Positions 14,245 through 23,358 are shown, counted from the stretch's first letter. The stretch: 64,000 nucleotides of DNA from Dyella sp. BiH032 (GCF_031954525.1 NZ_CP134867.1:2232001-2296000); one strand, 5' to 3'. A program made the numbers and translations. The notes: a model not told the origin generated them from the letters alone.

Positions 14245-15420
14245 ATGAGCGTAACGACTCGACAGGAGCTATATGAGGAAATCTGGACGGACCCGGTAAC
14301 GGTGGTGGCTAAGCGGTACGGCCTATCTGATGTCGGCCTGGCGAAGCTTTGCCGCAGGATGGGAATTCCTATTCCACCGAGAGGCTACTGGGCGAAACTG
14401 CGAAGCGGGACGAAGGTCAAGAAGACACGCTTGCCCGCCAAAGGGCATTTCGTGACCACGGTGCGACTAACCCGTTTCGATCCCGAGGTAGTTGCGGCGA
14501 ACGAAGAGGCCAAGCGCCAAAAGGATGTCTTAAAAGAAGAGGTCGCCAAGACTGTTGTCTTGGCTAATAGCTATGAGCTGCATCCGCTGGTTGCACTGAC
14601 GAAAAGAAGGGTCAGTCAATTCAAAGAGGAGGCCAAGAATCCTCCCAGAGCGAACGGTGTGCTCGACGTAAGAGTCTCTAAGGGGGCATTTGATCGGGCA
14701 CTTCGTCTGTTCAATGCACTTATCCAGGAGATGATTGGCCTGGGTGCGATAGTGCGCGTTGACAACCAAACTCATGAGACGAAGTTCGGTTACAAGGACA
14801 TAGAATTTCAGATATCAATAGCTGAGCACTTCAAGCGCATTGATCATCAGGAGACCGTGGAGGAGAGGGAGGGCCGCCTAAACCCAAGGCGAGATCCTTA
14901 CTTCGGACTTCCATACTCGCCGTATGCACCCAAATATGACTATGTCGCCTCTGGCGTGCTCACTGTTTCTGCTGGAAGCTGGCCGACCAAGGTATGGAAA
15001 GACAGTGCATCAAGGCTGCTAGAAGATCGCATTCAGGACATGATTGTTGGGATGGCTGTTCTCGCCGCCGAGATTCGAAAGCGAGAGAACGAGCGCGCAG
15101 AGGCTCATCGCATTTCTGAATTGCGAAGAGTGCATGATGAAGAAGTAAGGGCGAGGCGCGAGACCGAACTTAAGAGGCTCAAGGCCGTAGAAGCCGAAGC
15201 TAGAGAGTGGGATAGAGCTAGGCAGCTTAGGTCTTATGCGGCTGCCGCAGAAGCAAAGGCGTTGAGTGCTGGAAGTCTTACGGCCGAGCTGGAGGGGTGG
15301 CTGACTTGGGTTAGGGCAAAGGCAGACTGGATAGATCCCCTCGTATCGGTAAGTGATCCGATCCTCGATGGCCCTAAGTCAAAGAACATGGGCTGGTATA
15401 AACATGCCGAGGAAGAGTAG
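14245..15420 (+). CDS. Cargo protein of unknown function in integrase-proximal slot
   Basis: The 391-residue product begins VTTRQELYEEIWTDPVTVVA then KRYGLSDVGLAKLCRRMGIP and PPRGYWAKLRSG, an N-terminal helix-turn-helix-like module (T-R-x-E-L-Y-x-x-[IV]-W) shared by many uncharacterised island proteins. Residues 75-110 and 275-345 are strongly charged and probably coiled coil. No nuclease or ATPase motif is visible. It is a single gene with its own upstream region and a downstream terminator, between the excisionases and the integrase. In P4-like elements that slot often holds anti-phage genes; a defence role is inference. Confidence 0.55.
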   Translation: MSVTTRQELYEEIWTDPVTVVAKRYGLSDVGLAKLCRRMGIPIPPRGYWAKLRSGTKVKKTRLPAKGHFVTTVRLTRFDPEVVAANEEAKRQKDVLKEEVAKTVVLANSYELHPLVALTKRRVSQFKEEAKNPPRANGVLDVRVSKGAFDRALRLFNALIQEMIGLGAIVRVDNQTHETKFGYKDIEFQISIAEHFKRIDHQETVEEREGRLNPRRDPYFGLPYSPYAPKYDYVASGVLTVSAGSWPTKVWKDSASRLLEDRIQDMIVGMAVLAAEIRKRENERAEAHRISELRRVHDEEVRARRETELKRLKAVEAEAREWDRARQLRSYAAAAEAKALSAGSLTAELEGWLTWVRAKADWIDPLVSVSDPILDGPKSKNMGWYKHAEEE

Positions 15421-15558
15421 CCAAGCGTTCTAGACATACCCGTCTGCTGCAAGATGCCATGTCGGTGGGGAGGCCATTGGCTTAGCAAGCGTGCCAGCAG
15501 GCGAGTGCCATCCATGAGGCCACAGATCGGGTCGAACAGCCCGCCCGGGTCGATAGGG

Positions 15559-15584
15559 AAAGGGCGTCGGTGCTGACGCCCTTT
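15559..15584. terminator. Bidirectional terminator hairpin
   Basis: AAAGGGCGTC (15559-15568) and GACGCCCTTT (15575-15584) form a perfect ten-pair stem with a six-base loop, between the convergent cargo gene and yegP. Confidence 0.6.
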
Positions 15585-15604
15585 CGTGATACGCGAATCG
15601 TTTC

Positions 15605-15934
15605 TCAGGTCTCGTCGACTGTGGGGGCGATAGGGCCAACGATTTTGGTTGCCTCAATACCGCCCTCCCTTGCGCCAGCGGACGAGTAGGTCTCACTGGT
15701 TCCGATGGGTTCGCCATTGGCGGCCTTGAGCACGAAGTAAGGACTTCCGTCCTTCGCCGTGAGCCGGTTGTATCGTGCATCGATAGGGGAGTTAACCCGT
15801 ACGGAGGCAATGCCTCCCTCTGCGCTTTGCTTTGTCGTGTAACGTTCGCTGGTGATGAGGGTCTGATAGTTGGCCGCTTGCAGTACGAAGTAGTACTGAG
15901 CACCTGAACGCCTCAAGAGATATCGACCTGCCAT
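15605..15934 (-). CDS. YegP/DUF1508 family protein
   Basis: The ATG at 15934 (MAGRYLLRRSGAQYYFVLQA) is preferred to the longer frame because it begins the domain. The 109-residue product has two tandem DUF1508 repeats: YYFVLQAANYQTLITSERYT then GGIASVRVNSP, and YFVLKAANGEPIGTSETYSS then GGIEATKIVGP. These small proteins adopt a beta-rich fold and are of unknown function, often carried on mobile elements. It lies immediately inside the integrase gene and probably is cargo. Confidence 0.85.
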   Translation of the reverse strand: MAGRYLLRRSGAQYYFVLQAANYQTLITSERYTTKQSAEGGIASVRVNSPIDARYNRLTAKDGSPYFVLKAANGEPIGTSETYSSAGAREGGIEATKIVGPIAPTVDET

Positions 15935-16054
15935 GGCTTCCTCCCTGTTCACTGAGGCAACTCCGGCCCCGACCACCGAGACCGGTAGCGCCTGGCGAAC
16001 GTAGCAGCTATCTGTGGAGCGAGGGGATAGGTCGATCGTTCGATGGGCGCAGTC

Positions 16055-17296
16055 TTAGCCCTTCTTGCGCTTGATCGGTACGACTTTGCCGCCTGCCTTT
16101 AAGCCTGCCAAGTAGTCCGCCCAACCCTGCATCATCCGCTTGCGCTCTTCGAGGTATTGGGCCGCGTGGGTGTAAGCGCCGCGGACCTTATTAGACTCGG
16201 CATGCGCTAGCTGGCGCTCGATGGCGTCAGCATTCCAGCCCATCTCGTTGAGCCGAGTGGCGGCCATGCTGCGGAATCCGTGGCCTGTCATTTCGTCGGT
16301 AGCGTAGCCAAGCCGGCGGAGGGCGGCATTGATGGTGTTTTCTGACATGGGGCGGCTGGCGGTACGGACACCAGGGAATACGTAGTGGCCGTGGCCTGTT
16401 AGACCGTGCAGGTCGCGGAGAATTTCGACGGCCTGGGAGGACAGGGGAACCAAATGCGGGGCTTTCATCTTCATCCGCTCGCCAGGGATGCGCCACATGG
16501 CAGCATTCAGGTCGAACTCTGACCACTCGGCTTTGCGCAACTCGCCAGGGCGCACGAAGACCAGCGGGGCCAGCTCGAGAGCGGCTTGGGTGACGGGCTG
16601 GCCCGAGAAGCCCTCGATGGCCCTCAGAAGCTCCCCGATCTTCTTGGGATCGGTGATGGTGGCCCGATGGGTCGGCTTGGGCGTGGTGAACAGCCTACGG
16701 AGGCTGGAGGTGATATCGCTGTGCGTCCGGCCTTCGAGAACAGCCCAGCGGAACACTTGGCCAGCTGTGATCTTTGCCCGGCTGGCCGTTTCCCGCTTGC
16801 CGGCTTCCTCAGCTTTCCTGAGGACGTCGCGCAGCTCGATAGCCGTAATCTCGGTGATGGGGCGCTGACCGATATGGGGGAATAGGTAGGCTTCCAGGCG
16901 CCAGCGGTCTTTGGCAGCCGTGGTTTCGGCCGTATCGCCCTTGGCTTCGCGATACGCCATCCAGTCACGGGCAACGCGTTCAAAGGTGTCTGAGGCGATG
17001 GCCTCTGCTTGGACCCTGGCGGCCTTCTCGGCCCTCCGCCGCTCACTCGGGTCTTCGCCCTGGGCTAGAAGCCTCCGGGCCTCCTCATGACGCTGGCGCG
17101 CGTCCTGGAGCGAGACGACGGGGTAGGAGCCAAGCGCCAGTAGCTTCTCCTTGCCAGCGACGCGATATTTCCATCGCCATAGCTTCGAGCCAATGGGGTT
17201 CACGAGCAGATACAAGCCGTTGCTTACCGCGATCTTGTATGGCTTGTCCTGTGGCTTCGCTTTGCGCAGCGCAACGTCGGTGATGAGCTTCGGCAT
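16055..17296 (-). CDS. P4-type tyrosine integrase
   Basis: The 413-residue protein starts at ATG 17296 (MPKLITDVALRKAKP); the longer frame runs through repeat DNA and is rejected. Residues 1-90 form the DUF4102 arm-binding domain, 100-200 the core-binding SAM-like domain, 210-390 the catalytic domain. The catalytic set is complete: R249 (FVRPGELR), K278 region, H339-x2-R342 (GHGFR), H365 and Tyr375 (GAYTH). Members integrate into tRNA 3' ends, and the tRNA-Leu gene lies 187 bases upstream. The gene runs away from the tRNA. It defines the right end of the element. Confidence 0.95.
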   Translation of the reverse strand: MPKLITDVALRKAKPQDKPYKIAVSNGLYLLVNPIGSKLWRWKYRVAGKEKLLALGSYPVVSLQDARQRHEEARRLLAQGEDPSERRRAEKAARVQAEAIASDTFERVARDWMAYREAKGDTAETTAAKDRWRLEAYLFPHIGQRPITEITAIELRDVLRKAEEAGKRETASRAKITAGQVFRWAVLEGRTHSDITSSLRRLFTTPKPTHRATITDPKKIGELLRAIEGFSGQPVTQAALELAPLVFVRPGELRKAEWSEFDLNAAMWRIPGERMKMKAPHLVPLSSQAVEILRDLHGLTGHGHYVFPGVRTASRPMSENTINAALRRLGYATDEMTGHGFRSMAATRLNEMGWNADAIERQLAHAESNKVRGAYTHAAQYLEERKRMMQGWADYLAGLKAGGKVVPIKRKKG

Positions 17297-17298
17297 CT

Positions 17299-17358
17299 GG
17301 GGGTATCCAGTTGACGGGTCTGGGGGCGATACCCCCACGTACCCCCAGATATACCCCC
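17299..17358. repeat. TACCCCC motif cluster upstream of integrase
   Basis: TACCCCC occurs at 17330, 17340 and 17352, and its inverse GGGGGTA at 17299. Spacing of the direct copies is 10 and 12 bases, about one helical turn. The cluster covers the integrase start and upstream region, where arm-type sites and autoregulatory sites of P4-type integrases lie. Confidence 0.5.
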
Positions 17359-17411
17359 AAAAGGGGCGAGATTCTAGGAGACGCCCCTGGACGTGTCTGG
17401 ACGGCAGGCAT

Positions 17412-17434
17412 AAAAAAACCCGCATATTTGCGGG
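17412..17434 (-). terminator. Terminator of the tRNA-Leu transcript
   Basis: Read leftward, CCCGCA and TGCGGG form a six-pair stem with a four-base loop followed by seven T residues (17412-17418 on the minus strand). It lies between the tRNA and the integrase. Confidence 0.8.
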
Positions 17435-17482
17435 CTTTTCTCGTGTTCCGTGGACTCTATGGGACGTCCCTGGACTCTCTCT

Positions 17483-17568
17483 TGGTACCGGTGATAGGAC
17501 TCGAACCTACACTCTGTCGCCAGAAGCGGATTTTGAGTCCGCCGCGTCTACCATTCCGCCACACCGGC
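17483..17568 (-). tRNA. tRNA-Leu (anticodon CAA)
   Basis: The minus strand folds as a class II tRNA: acceptor GCCGGTG/CACCGGT (first pair G-U), anticodon stem GCGGA/TCCGC with loop CTCAAAA, a long variable arm, TTCGAGTC in the T loop and encoded CCA. The anticodon CAA decodes TTG. It is the likely attachment gene of the element on its left. Confidence 0.95.
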
Positions 17569-17593
17569 ATTGCAGCGGGGCATTATGCCGGGT

Positions 17594-18175
17594 TCAGTGG
17601 ACGGGGTCGAGCCCCAGCTGGCGGTCGGTGCGTTCGTAGCAATGATCGGTGCCGACCGGCTTGAAGATGGCGCAATGGGTCATGGGCCCGGAATAGATGT
17701 GCAGGCTCACTGCGACGGCATCGTCGCTGGGGTTGCGGATGGTGTGGTACTCATGCGGCGGGATCAGGCTGCCGGCGGAGCCGGGACCGGCCTGGATCGA
17801 GCCGACCGGCTGGAAGCGCCACTGGCCATCCTGATCGGCCAGGCGCTCGTACTGGACCACTTCCAGGGCGCCGCTCCAGACGCCTTCGACGCACCACATG
17901 CCGCAATGGTCGTGAATGGGGGTGCCCTGGCCGGGGCCCCAGGTCATGGCGACCACGCAATAGTCGTGTTGCTCGCTGCGATACAGCTCGCGACGGGCGT
18001 AACGGCCTTCCACGGTCTCGAAGACGCAATCGGGCAGTTTCACTTCCTGGCTGCGGATCAGCTGGCACAGGCTGTTGCGGAGGCTGTCGGTGATCTCTGG
18101 CGTGCTCGGCTTGCTGACGGCGCTGTCAATGGCGTCGATGAGCTTGCGACAACCAGGAAATTCCACGGTAAGCAT
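17594..18175 (-). CDS. Cysteine dioxygenase type I family protein
   Basis: The 193-residue cupin should oxidise cysteine, or a related thiol such as 3-mercaptopropionate, to the sulfinate using non-haem Fe(II). The iron ligands are visible: H88 and H90 (TPIHDHCGMWCVEG) and H144 (PPHEYHTI). The end of the barrel (AVAVSLHIYSGPM) matches the family. The substrate arginine/Cys-Tyr details cannot be fixed by eye. It lies between the tRNA and a MetX-family sulfur-pathway gene on the same strand, supporting a sulfur amino acid role. Confidence 0.85.
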   Translation of the reverse strand: MLTVEFPGCRKLIDAIDSAVSKPSTPEITDSLRNSLCQLIRSQEVKLPDCVFETVEGRYARRELYRSEQHDYCVVAMTWGPGQGTPIHDHCGMWCVEGVWSGALEVVQYERLADQDGQWRFQPVGSIQAGPGSAGSLIPPHEYHTIRNPSDDAVAVSLHIYSGPMTHCAIFKPVGTDHCYERTDRQLGLDPVH

Positions 18176-18247
18176 GCGGTTCTCGTAGGCGGCGGTGCGA
18201 CTGGGCAGGATCTTACCAGCCCGGGGCCGGAGGCCGGTTAAAGCGGG

Positions 18248-19351
18248 CTACAGGCGGCCGAGAAAGCCCCCGATCGCCCGGCTGTAATTCTCGATATCCA
18301 CCAGAAAGGCATCGTGTCCCTGAGGGGAGTCCAGGGCGACGAACTCGACATCGGCGCCCGCGGCACGCAGCCCCTCGGCGATCTGCTCCTGCTGCTCGAG
18401 CGGAAACAGGATATCGGTGCTGACGCCGATGACCAGGGCCTGCTCGACGCGGATGCGCTTGAGTCCCTCCAGAATGCTGCCGCCGCCGTACTCCGACACA
18501 TCGAACCAATCGCTCGCACGCGACAGGTACAGATAGCTATTGGGGTCGAAACCGCGCACGAAGCGTTGCGCATGCCCCTGGAGATACGACTCCACCTGGA
18601 ACTCGAAGCCGAACGGATCATCGTCGCGCTGTTCCGGTTCTAGCCGGATGCGCGCGAAGCGCCCGTTCCATTCCATGGCGGAGCGATAGGTGATCACGCC
18701 CAGCTTGCGCGCGATGCTCATGCCCGTTTCCGGGTAATGCGCATCGTCGTAGCGGCCGTTGTTCCACTGCGGATCGAGCCGGATCGCCTCGCGCTGCAGC
18801 GAGCGGATGGCGATGGCGAAGGGTTGCGCCTGCGGCGCGGTATCCACGCTGATATGTGCGCGTGCGCTGCCGGGATGCAGCAGCATGTAGGCCAGCGCAC
18901 TCATGCCGCCCATGGAGCAGCCGATCAGGCAGGCGAGCTGTTCGATATCCAGGCTGCGCACGGCCGCGTAAGCGGCATTGGCGACGTCCTCGAGGGCCAG
19001 CTCGGGAAAATCCAATCGATAGGGTTCGCCGGTGGCCGGGTTGATCGACGCCGGACAAGTGGAGCCCTTGTCGCTTCCCAGCGAATTCACGCAGATCACG
19101 AACCAGCGATCAGTATCGATGGCCTTGCCCGGCCCCACCATCGCCTCCCACCAGCCAGGAGACGGGTCCTGCGCATTCGAAGCGGCATGCGCGCTCGGCG
19201 AGAGACCAGTGAGGATCAATACCGCATTGTCCCGCGCATCGCTCAGCTTGCCCCAGGTTTCGAATGCCACGCGGGCGCCGCGCAGCTCGCCGCCGCGCTT
19301 CATGCGGAATGGGGAGGGAAGATCGAAATAGCGTCGCGCGTCGTGGCTCAT
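18248..19351 (-). CDS. metX: MetX-family O-acyltransferase, likely serine O-succinyltransferase
   Basis: The 367-residue alpha/beta hydrolase has the nucleophile Ser146 (GCSMGGMSA), a late Asp (GVSTDILFP) and His (SPQGHDAFL) triad. MetX enzymes acylate homoserine; the Xanthomonad branch is known to acylate L-serine with succinyl-CoA for cysteine synthesis, and the GLSPSAHAA stretch near residue 50 agrees with that branch as I remember it. ATG 19351 overlaps the ccmI stop as TGATG, so it is translationally coupled to the cytochrome c maturation operon. The family is sure; the substrate is inferred. Confidence 0.8.
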   Translation of the reverse strand: MSHDARRYFDLPSPFRMKRGGELRGARVAFETWGKLSDARDNAVLILTGLSPSAHAASNAQDPSPGWWEAMVGPGKAIDTDRWFVICVNSLGSDKGSTCPASINPATGEPYRLDFPELALEDVANAAYAAVRSLDIEQLACLIGCSMGGMSALAYMLLHPGSARAHISVDTAPQAQPFAIAIRSLQREAIRLDPQWNNGRYDDAHYPETGMSIARKLGVITYRSAMEWNGRFARIRLEPEQRDDDPFGFEFQVESYLQGHAQRFVRGFDPNSYLYLSRASDWFDVSEYGGGSILEGLKRIRVEQALVIGVSTDILFPLEQQEQIAEGLRAAGADVEFVALDSPQGHDAFLVDIENYSRAIGGFLGRL

Positions 19352-20391
19352 CAATGGACCTTGTCGATCTCTATCTTGACCGGCGCTGCCGCATTCACGT
19401 CGACCACGCCGGCGTCTCCCTCCAGATCGCCCGGCTGTGCGATGGCCTGTCCGTTCTTGCTGATGCGGGCGCCCACGAATACCCGTTTGGCGGACGACAG
19501 CTTGAGCTGGGGCGTCATACCCATGGCGTCGGTGAGCGTCACCGAGGCGGGGAGGGCGGCAGCGTCCATTCTGGCCACCGCCAGGGGCATCGGCGGTCCT
19601 TGTTCGGCGCGGGCGTAGACGAACAGCGTATCGCCTGCGCCCAGCTTGCCTTTCAACGACGGCGCCAGCGAAACCTGGACGCGGAGCGCCGGGCCGTCGG
19701 CGGTCGGCGTTTCCTGTGCGACGGGCGAGCCACCGGCGCGTGCTTCGGCGATCGCAATCTGTTCGGCCACCGCTTTCGCCACGGTAGAGCCGGGTTCCAG
19801 CATGGGCTGCAGCTTGCGCCAGGTCGTGGCCGCTTCCGCATAGCGATCGTGCTGGAACTGACTGATGCCGAGCAGCCAGAGACCACGTTGGTTATCCGGC
19901 TCCTGCTGCACGGCCCGCTCCAGGAGATCCAGGGCCCGGCCTTCGATGCGATGGTCAGGTCGCGCGATCGAGTCCGATTCGGCCCAGCCGACCATGGCAA
20001 CGGTGCTGTCCGGGTCCAGCTTCAGCGCTTCGCCGTAAGCATCGCGTGCTTTGTCCGACTTGCGCATGGCGCCGTAGGTCTGGGCCAGCAGCAACCACCC
20101 TTGCAGGTCTTTGGGTTGCTCTGCGAGGTGGGTCCGCAATTCGGCCACGGCCTGGTCGATGGTCAGCGGCTGCTCCGCTTGCTTTTCCACGCCGTTCAAC
20201 GCGACCGGCGTGCCAAGCATCAGGTACAAGCCTGCGGCGCCCAGCGGCAGGACGAACGCTACCGTGAGAGCTAGCGCGAAGATGCCGCGGGGGCGGCCCT
20301 GCCGGCGGCCCTGGCGGATCAGCGGCCATAGCAGCAGGGCCAGCGCCGCGGCGGTCATGGCCGCGGCGAGGAGGTAGAACACAGGCTTCAC
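19351..20391 (-). CDS. ccmI: Cytochrome c maturation protein CcmI
   Basis: The 346-residue protein starts at GTG 20391, which overlaps the ccmH stop (GTGA); the longer frame is a shadow of ccmH. It has an N-terminal membrane segment (VFYLLAAAMTAAALALLLWP), a second one near residue 45, and a periplasmic TPR region (ELRTHLAEQPKDLQGWLLLA onward), then a beta-rich C-terminal domain. CcmI holds apocytochrome for the haem ligation complex CcmFHI. It is the last gene of ccmABCDEFGHI. Confidence 0.88.
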   Translation of the reverse strand: MKPVFYLLAAAMTAAALALLLWPLIRQGRRQGRPRGIFALALTVAFVLPLGAAGLYLMLGTPVALNGVEKQAEQPLTIDQAVAELRTHLAEQPKDLQGWLLLAQTYGAMRKSDKARDAYGEALKLDPDSTVAMVGWAESDSIARPDHRIEGRALDLLERAVQQEPDNQRGLWLLGISQFQHDRYAEAATTWRKLQPMLEPGSTVAKAVAEQIAIAEARAGGSPVAQETPTADGPALRVQVSLAPSLKGKLGAGDTLFVYARAEQGPPMPLAVARMDAAALPASVTLTDAMGMTPQLKLSSAKRVFVGARISKNGQAIAQPGDLEGDAGVVDVNAAAPVKIEIDKVH

Positions 20392-20849
20392 CAATCGTCC
20401 CCTTCGTCGTTCGCGACCGTTTCGCCCGGCGTGGAGGCAGTGCCGCGGCCGCGCTTGCAAATGGTGACCACGACCACGGCTGCGCCGGCCAGCAGGATCG
20501 CCAGCGGTCCGAACCACAACAGCAGCGTGCTGCCCTGTACCGGTGGGTCGTACAGCACGAAATCCGAATAACGGTCGACCAGGTATTGCTTGATCTCCGC
20601 GTCGCTCTTGCCCTGCCGCATCAGCTCGAAGACCTGATGGCGCAGATCGCGCGCGAGGTCGGCGTTGGAATCGGCGAGGTTTTCGTTCTGGCAGACCAGG
20701 CAGCGCAGCTGGCGCGTCAGCTGCTGGAATCGCGCTTCTTCGGCGCGATCCTTGAACGGCATCGGGTCGATCGCCTGCGCGCTGAGCATGCCGCTGAACG
20801 TTACGAACGCGGCCAGCAGCATGCGGAAAAGCAGAGAGGCCCCTTTCAC
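20388..20849 (-). CDS. ccmH: Cytochrome c maturation protein CcmH
   Basis: The 153-residue protein has a signal sequence (residues 1-26), the thiol motif LRCLVCQN with Cys50 and Cys53, a helical bundle, and one C-terminal membrane anchor (LLLWFGPLAILLAGAAVVVV). It reduces the CXXCH cysteines of apocytochrome c in the periplasm. Start and stop overlap both neighbours, showing tight coupling. It is the single-domain form, with CcmI encoded separately. Confidence 0.93.
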   Translation of the reverse strand: MKGASLLFRMLLAAFVTFSGMLSAQAIDPMPFKDRAEEARFQQLTRQLRCLVCQNENLADSNADLARDLRHQVFELMRQGKSDAEIKQYLVDRYSDFVLYDPPVQGSTLLLWFGPLAILLAGAAVVVVTICKRGRGTASTPGETVANDEGDDW

Positions 20850-21388
20850 GGCGCCTCCTTCTGCAGGGCCGCAATCGCAGGCTTCAGTTCCTTGTCGATC
20901 ACCTTCGGCGTCAGCGGGCCGATGTGCTTGTAGCGGATGACGCCTTTCGCATCGACCAGGAAGGTTTCCGGCGCGCCGTACACGCCGAAGTCGATCGCGG
21001 TGCGGCCTTCGCGGTCGGCAATGACCAGGCCATAGGGATTGCCGTGGCGTTCCAACCAGGCCTTGGCCTCATCCGGCTCGTCCTTGTAGTTGTAGCCGAC
21101 CAGCGGCACGCCGATACGCTGGCCTTCGCTCATCAGTACCGGATGCTCGTCGCCGCAGGCGATGCACCAGCTGGCGAAGACATTGATGAGGTAGGGCTTG
21201 CCGAGCATCGCTTCGCGGGTGACGGTCTGCGTCGGATCGTCCAGTTTCGGCAGCGCGTAAGCTGGCGCCGGCTTGTTGATCAGCGGGGAAGGCACCTCGC
21301 GCTGGTCATGGCGGGTGTTCCACCAGATGCCGAAACCGAACAACGCCACCAGCAGCAGGAATCCGAAGAACGGAATCAGGCGGCTCAT
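20846..21388 (-). CDS. ccmG: Thiol:disulfide interchange protein CcmG/DsbE
   Basis: The 180-residue protein has an N-terminal membrane anchor (IPFFGFLLLVALFGFGIWWN) and a thioredoxin fold with active site ASWCIACGDEHP and the cis-proline region GAPETFLVDAKG. It feeds electrons to CcmH/apocytochrome c. Overlaps of four bases on both sides place it inside the ccm operon. Confidence 0.95.
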   Translation of the reverse strand: MSRLIPFFGFLLLVALFGFGIWWNTRHDQREVPSPLINKPAPAYALPKLDDPTQTVTREAMLGKPYLINVFASWCIACGDEHPVLMSEGQRIGVPLVGYNYKDEPDEAKAWLERHGNPYGLVIADREGRTAIDFGVYGAPETFLVDAKGVIRYKHIGPLTPKVIDKELKPAIAALQKEAP

Positions 21389-23358
21389 GCACGGGACTCC
21401 TGGGCCGAGATCGTTGGCGCGTCGGCCGTTTCACGCCGTGTGCGGAAACGCCGGTCCGCCGCGCTGAAGAAACCGCCCAGCATCATTAGCAGGCCACCGG
21501 CCCAGATCCATCGCACGAAGGGCTTGTGATACAGCCGCAGTGCCCAGGCCCCTTCTGGGTCGTTGCGATCCATCGGTTCGCCCAAGGCGACGTAGAGGTC
21601 GCGCGTCACGCCCGGATCGATGGCGGATTCGGTCTGCACCTGTCCGCGCGTATAGGTGCGCTTCTGCGGATGCATCACCGCGATCTCGCGTCCGTCGCGC
21701 ATCACGGTGACGACGCCCTGGTCGCCGCGCCAGTTCGGACCGTCCGCCACGTGCACGCCGTCGAAACGGAAGTCGTAGCCGCCGATGCTCTGCGTCTGGC
21801 CAGGCGCCATGCGCACGTCACGTTCCACACTCAGGGCCTCGGTGAGCAGCACGCCGGCGAGGAACACGCCCACGCCGAAGTGGGCCAGGAGCATGCCAGC
21901 CATTTCCGCCGGATAGCGTCGTCCAGCCGGCATCTCGCGCCAGCGCTTGACGACGTAGAGCAGCGTGCCGATGCAACACCACACGACCGAAGCCGTGCCG
22001 GCGATCGCCTTGAGTTCCCGGCCGGTGGCGAAGGCCGCGGCGATGGCGCAGGCCAGGGCCGCCAGTCCAGCCCGGACGGCGACGTTCTTCAAGGGAGCCA
22101 GGCCATCACCCTTGCTGCCCCAGCGCAGATAAGGACCGAACGGCAGCAGTAGCACGATCGGAATCATCAGCAGCGTGAACAGGAAGCCAAAGTAGGGCGG
22201 CCCTACGGAGATCTTGCCGAGATTCAGCGCATCGCCCAGCAGCGGGAAAAGCGTGCCCAGCAGCACCATCGCGGCGGCCACGGTCAGCATGAGATTGCCG
22301 ATGAGGATCGCCGTTTCGCGCGACACCACGCCGAACGGCTTGCCGCCGGCCACCTTGGGCGCGCGCAGCGCATACAGCAGCAGCGAGCCGCCTACCACTA
22401 CGGCGAGGAAGCACAGGATGAACAGGCCGCGCTTCGGATCCGAGGCGAAGGCATGCACCGACGTGAGTACGCCCGAGCGCACCAGGAAGGTGCCCAGCAG
22501 GGAGAGCGAGAAGGCGAAGATCGAAAGCAGGATGGTCCAGGCGCGCAGCGTGCCGCGCTTCTCGGTGACCGCCTGTGCGTGGATCAGCGCCGCGCCGACC
22601 AGCCATGGCATGAAACTGGCGTTCTCCACCGGGTCCCAGAACCACCAGCCGCCCCAGCCCAGCTCGGCATAAGCCCACCAGCTGCCGGCGACGATGCCGG
22701 CCGAGAGAAAACCCCAGGCCACGTTGGTCCACGGGCGCGCCCAGCGCACCCAGGCCTGTTCGAGCTCGCCGCCGAGCAGCGCGGCGACGGAGAAGGCGAA
22801 GGCCACCGAGAAGCCGACGTAGCCCATGTAGAGCACCGGCGGGTGGAAGGTCATGCCCGGGTCCTGCAGCACCGGATTCAGGTCGCCGCCGTCCGGCGGC
22901 ATCGGCAGCAGGCGCTCGAACGGGTTGGACGTGAACAGGATGAAGGCCAGGAAACCGACCGCGACGAGGCCGAGCACGCCGAGCACGCGCGCGACGAACA
23001 CCTCCGGCAGCCTGCGGCTCAGCGCGGCCAGCGCCACGGTCCACAGGTTGAGGATGAAGATCCACAGCAGCAGCGAACCCTCGTGCGCACCCCAGACCGC
23101 GGCCAGCCGGTAGTACCAGGGCAGCGCGAGGTTGGAGTTGTCGGCGACGTAGCGCACCGAGAAGTCGAAATGCAGGAAGGCCCAGCTGAGCAGGGCGAAA
23201 GCCATCGCCACGAACACGGCCTGTCCGGCGGCGGCGGGCCGCGCCACGGCCATCAGGGCGGCGTTGCCGCGCCAGGCGCCGACCAGCGGCAGCAGGCCCT
23301 GGGCCAGCGCCAGCAGCAGCGCGAGGATCAGCGCGAATTGACCGAGTTCCGGGGTCAT
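21385..23358 (-). CDS. ccmF: Haem lyase subunit CcmF
   Basis: The 657-residue polytopic protein carries the tryptophan-rich WWD signature ([20 protein letters not shown]) and the haem-ligand histidine regions ([24 protein letters not shown]). Around 14-15 membrane segments are visible, with a periplasmic domain near residues 520-610. It ligates haem from CcmE to apocytochrome c. Four-base overlaps join it to ccmE and ccmG. Confidence 0.96.
   Translation of the reverse strand: MTPELGQFALILALLLALAQGLLPLVGAWRGNAALMAVARPAAAGQAVFVAMAFALLSWAFLHFDFSVRYVADNSNLALPWYYRLAAVWGAHEGSLLLWIFILNLWTVALAALSRRLPEVFVARVLGVLGLVAVGFLAFILFTSNPFERLLPMPPDGGDLNPVLQDPGMTFHPPVLYMGYVGFSVAFAFSVAALLGGELEQAWVRWARPWTNVAWGFLSAGIVAGSWWAYAELGWGGWWFWDPVENASFMPWLVGAALIHAQAVTEKRGTLRAWTILLSIFAFSLSLLGTFLVRSGVLTSVHAFASDPKRGLFILCFLAVVVGGSLLLYALRAPKVAGGKPFGVVSRETAILIGNLMLTVAAAMVLLGTLFPLLGDALNLGKISVGPPYFGFLFTLLMIPIVLLLPFGPYLRWGSKGDGLAPLKNVAVRAGLAALACAIAAAFATGRELKAIAGTASVVWCCIGTLLYVVKRWREMPAGRRYPAEMAGMLLAHFGVGVFLAGVLLTEALSVERDVRMAPGQTQSIGGYDFRFDGVHVADGPNWRGDQGVVTVMRDGREIAVMHPQKRTYTRGQVQTESAIDPGVTRDLYVALGEPMDRNDPEGAWALRLYHKPFVRWIWAGGLLMMLGGFFSAADRRFRTRRETADAPTISAQESRA

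Larger units (their letters stand above)
5606..17486. mobile_element. Integrated prophage/satellite-like element at tRNA-Leu
   Basis: The right end is the tRNA-Leu 3' end next to a P4-type integrase. Inside are two excisionase-like genes, an AlpA regulator, a replication-type winged-helix gene with iterons, an Ash-like leader and phage late-type genes. No second copy of the tRNA-Leu 3' end was found to the left, so the start given is only the first clearly phage-like gene; the element may reach beyond the window and may contain the serine recombinase module as a nested insertion. Capsid, portal and terminase genes are not seen, so it is a satellite or a remnant. Confidence 0.65.

Noticed and set aside
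9000..14300. Amber-suppressor tRNA next to the TAG-bearing genes
   Set aside because: No GGTTCGAATCC-like T arm or cloverleaf is visible in the element; the only tRNAs found are Leu(CAA) and Ser(GGA).
1..17480. Second copy of the tRNA-Leu 3' end marking the left attachment site
   Set aside because: No repeat of the tRNA 3' sequence was found to the left, so the other end is taken to be outside the window or changed.
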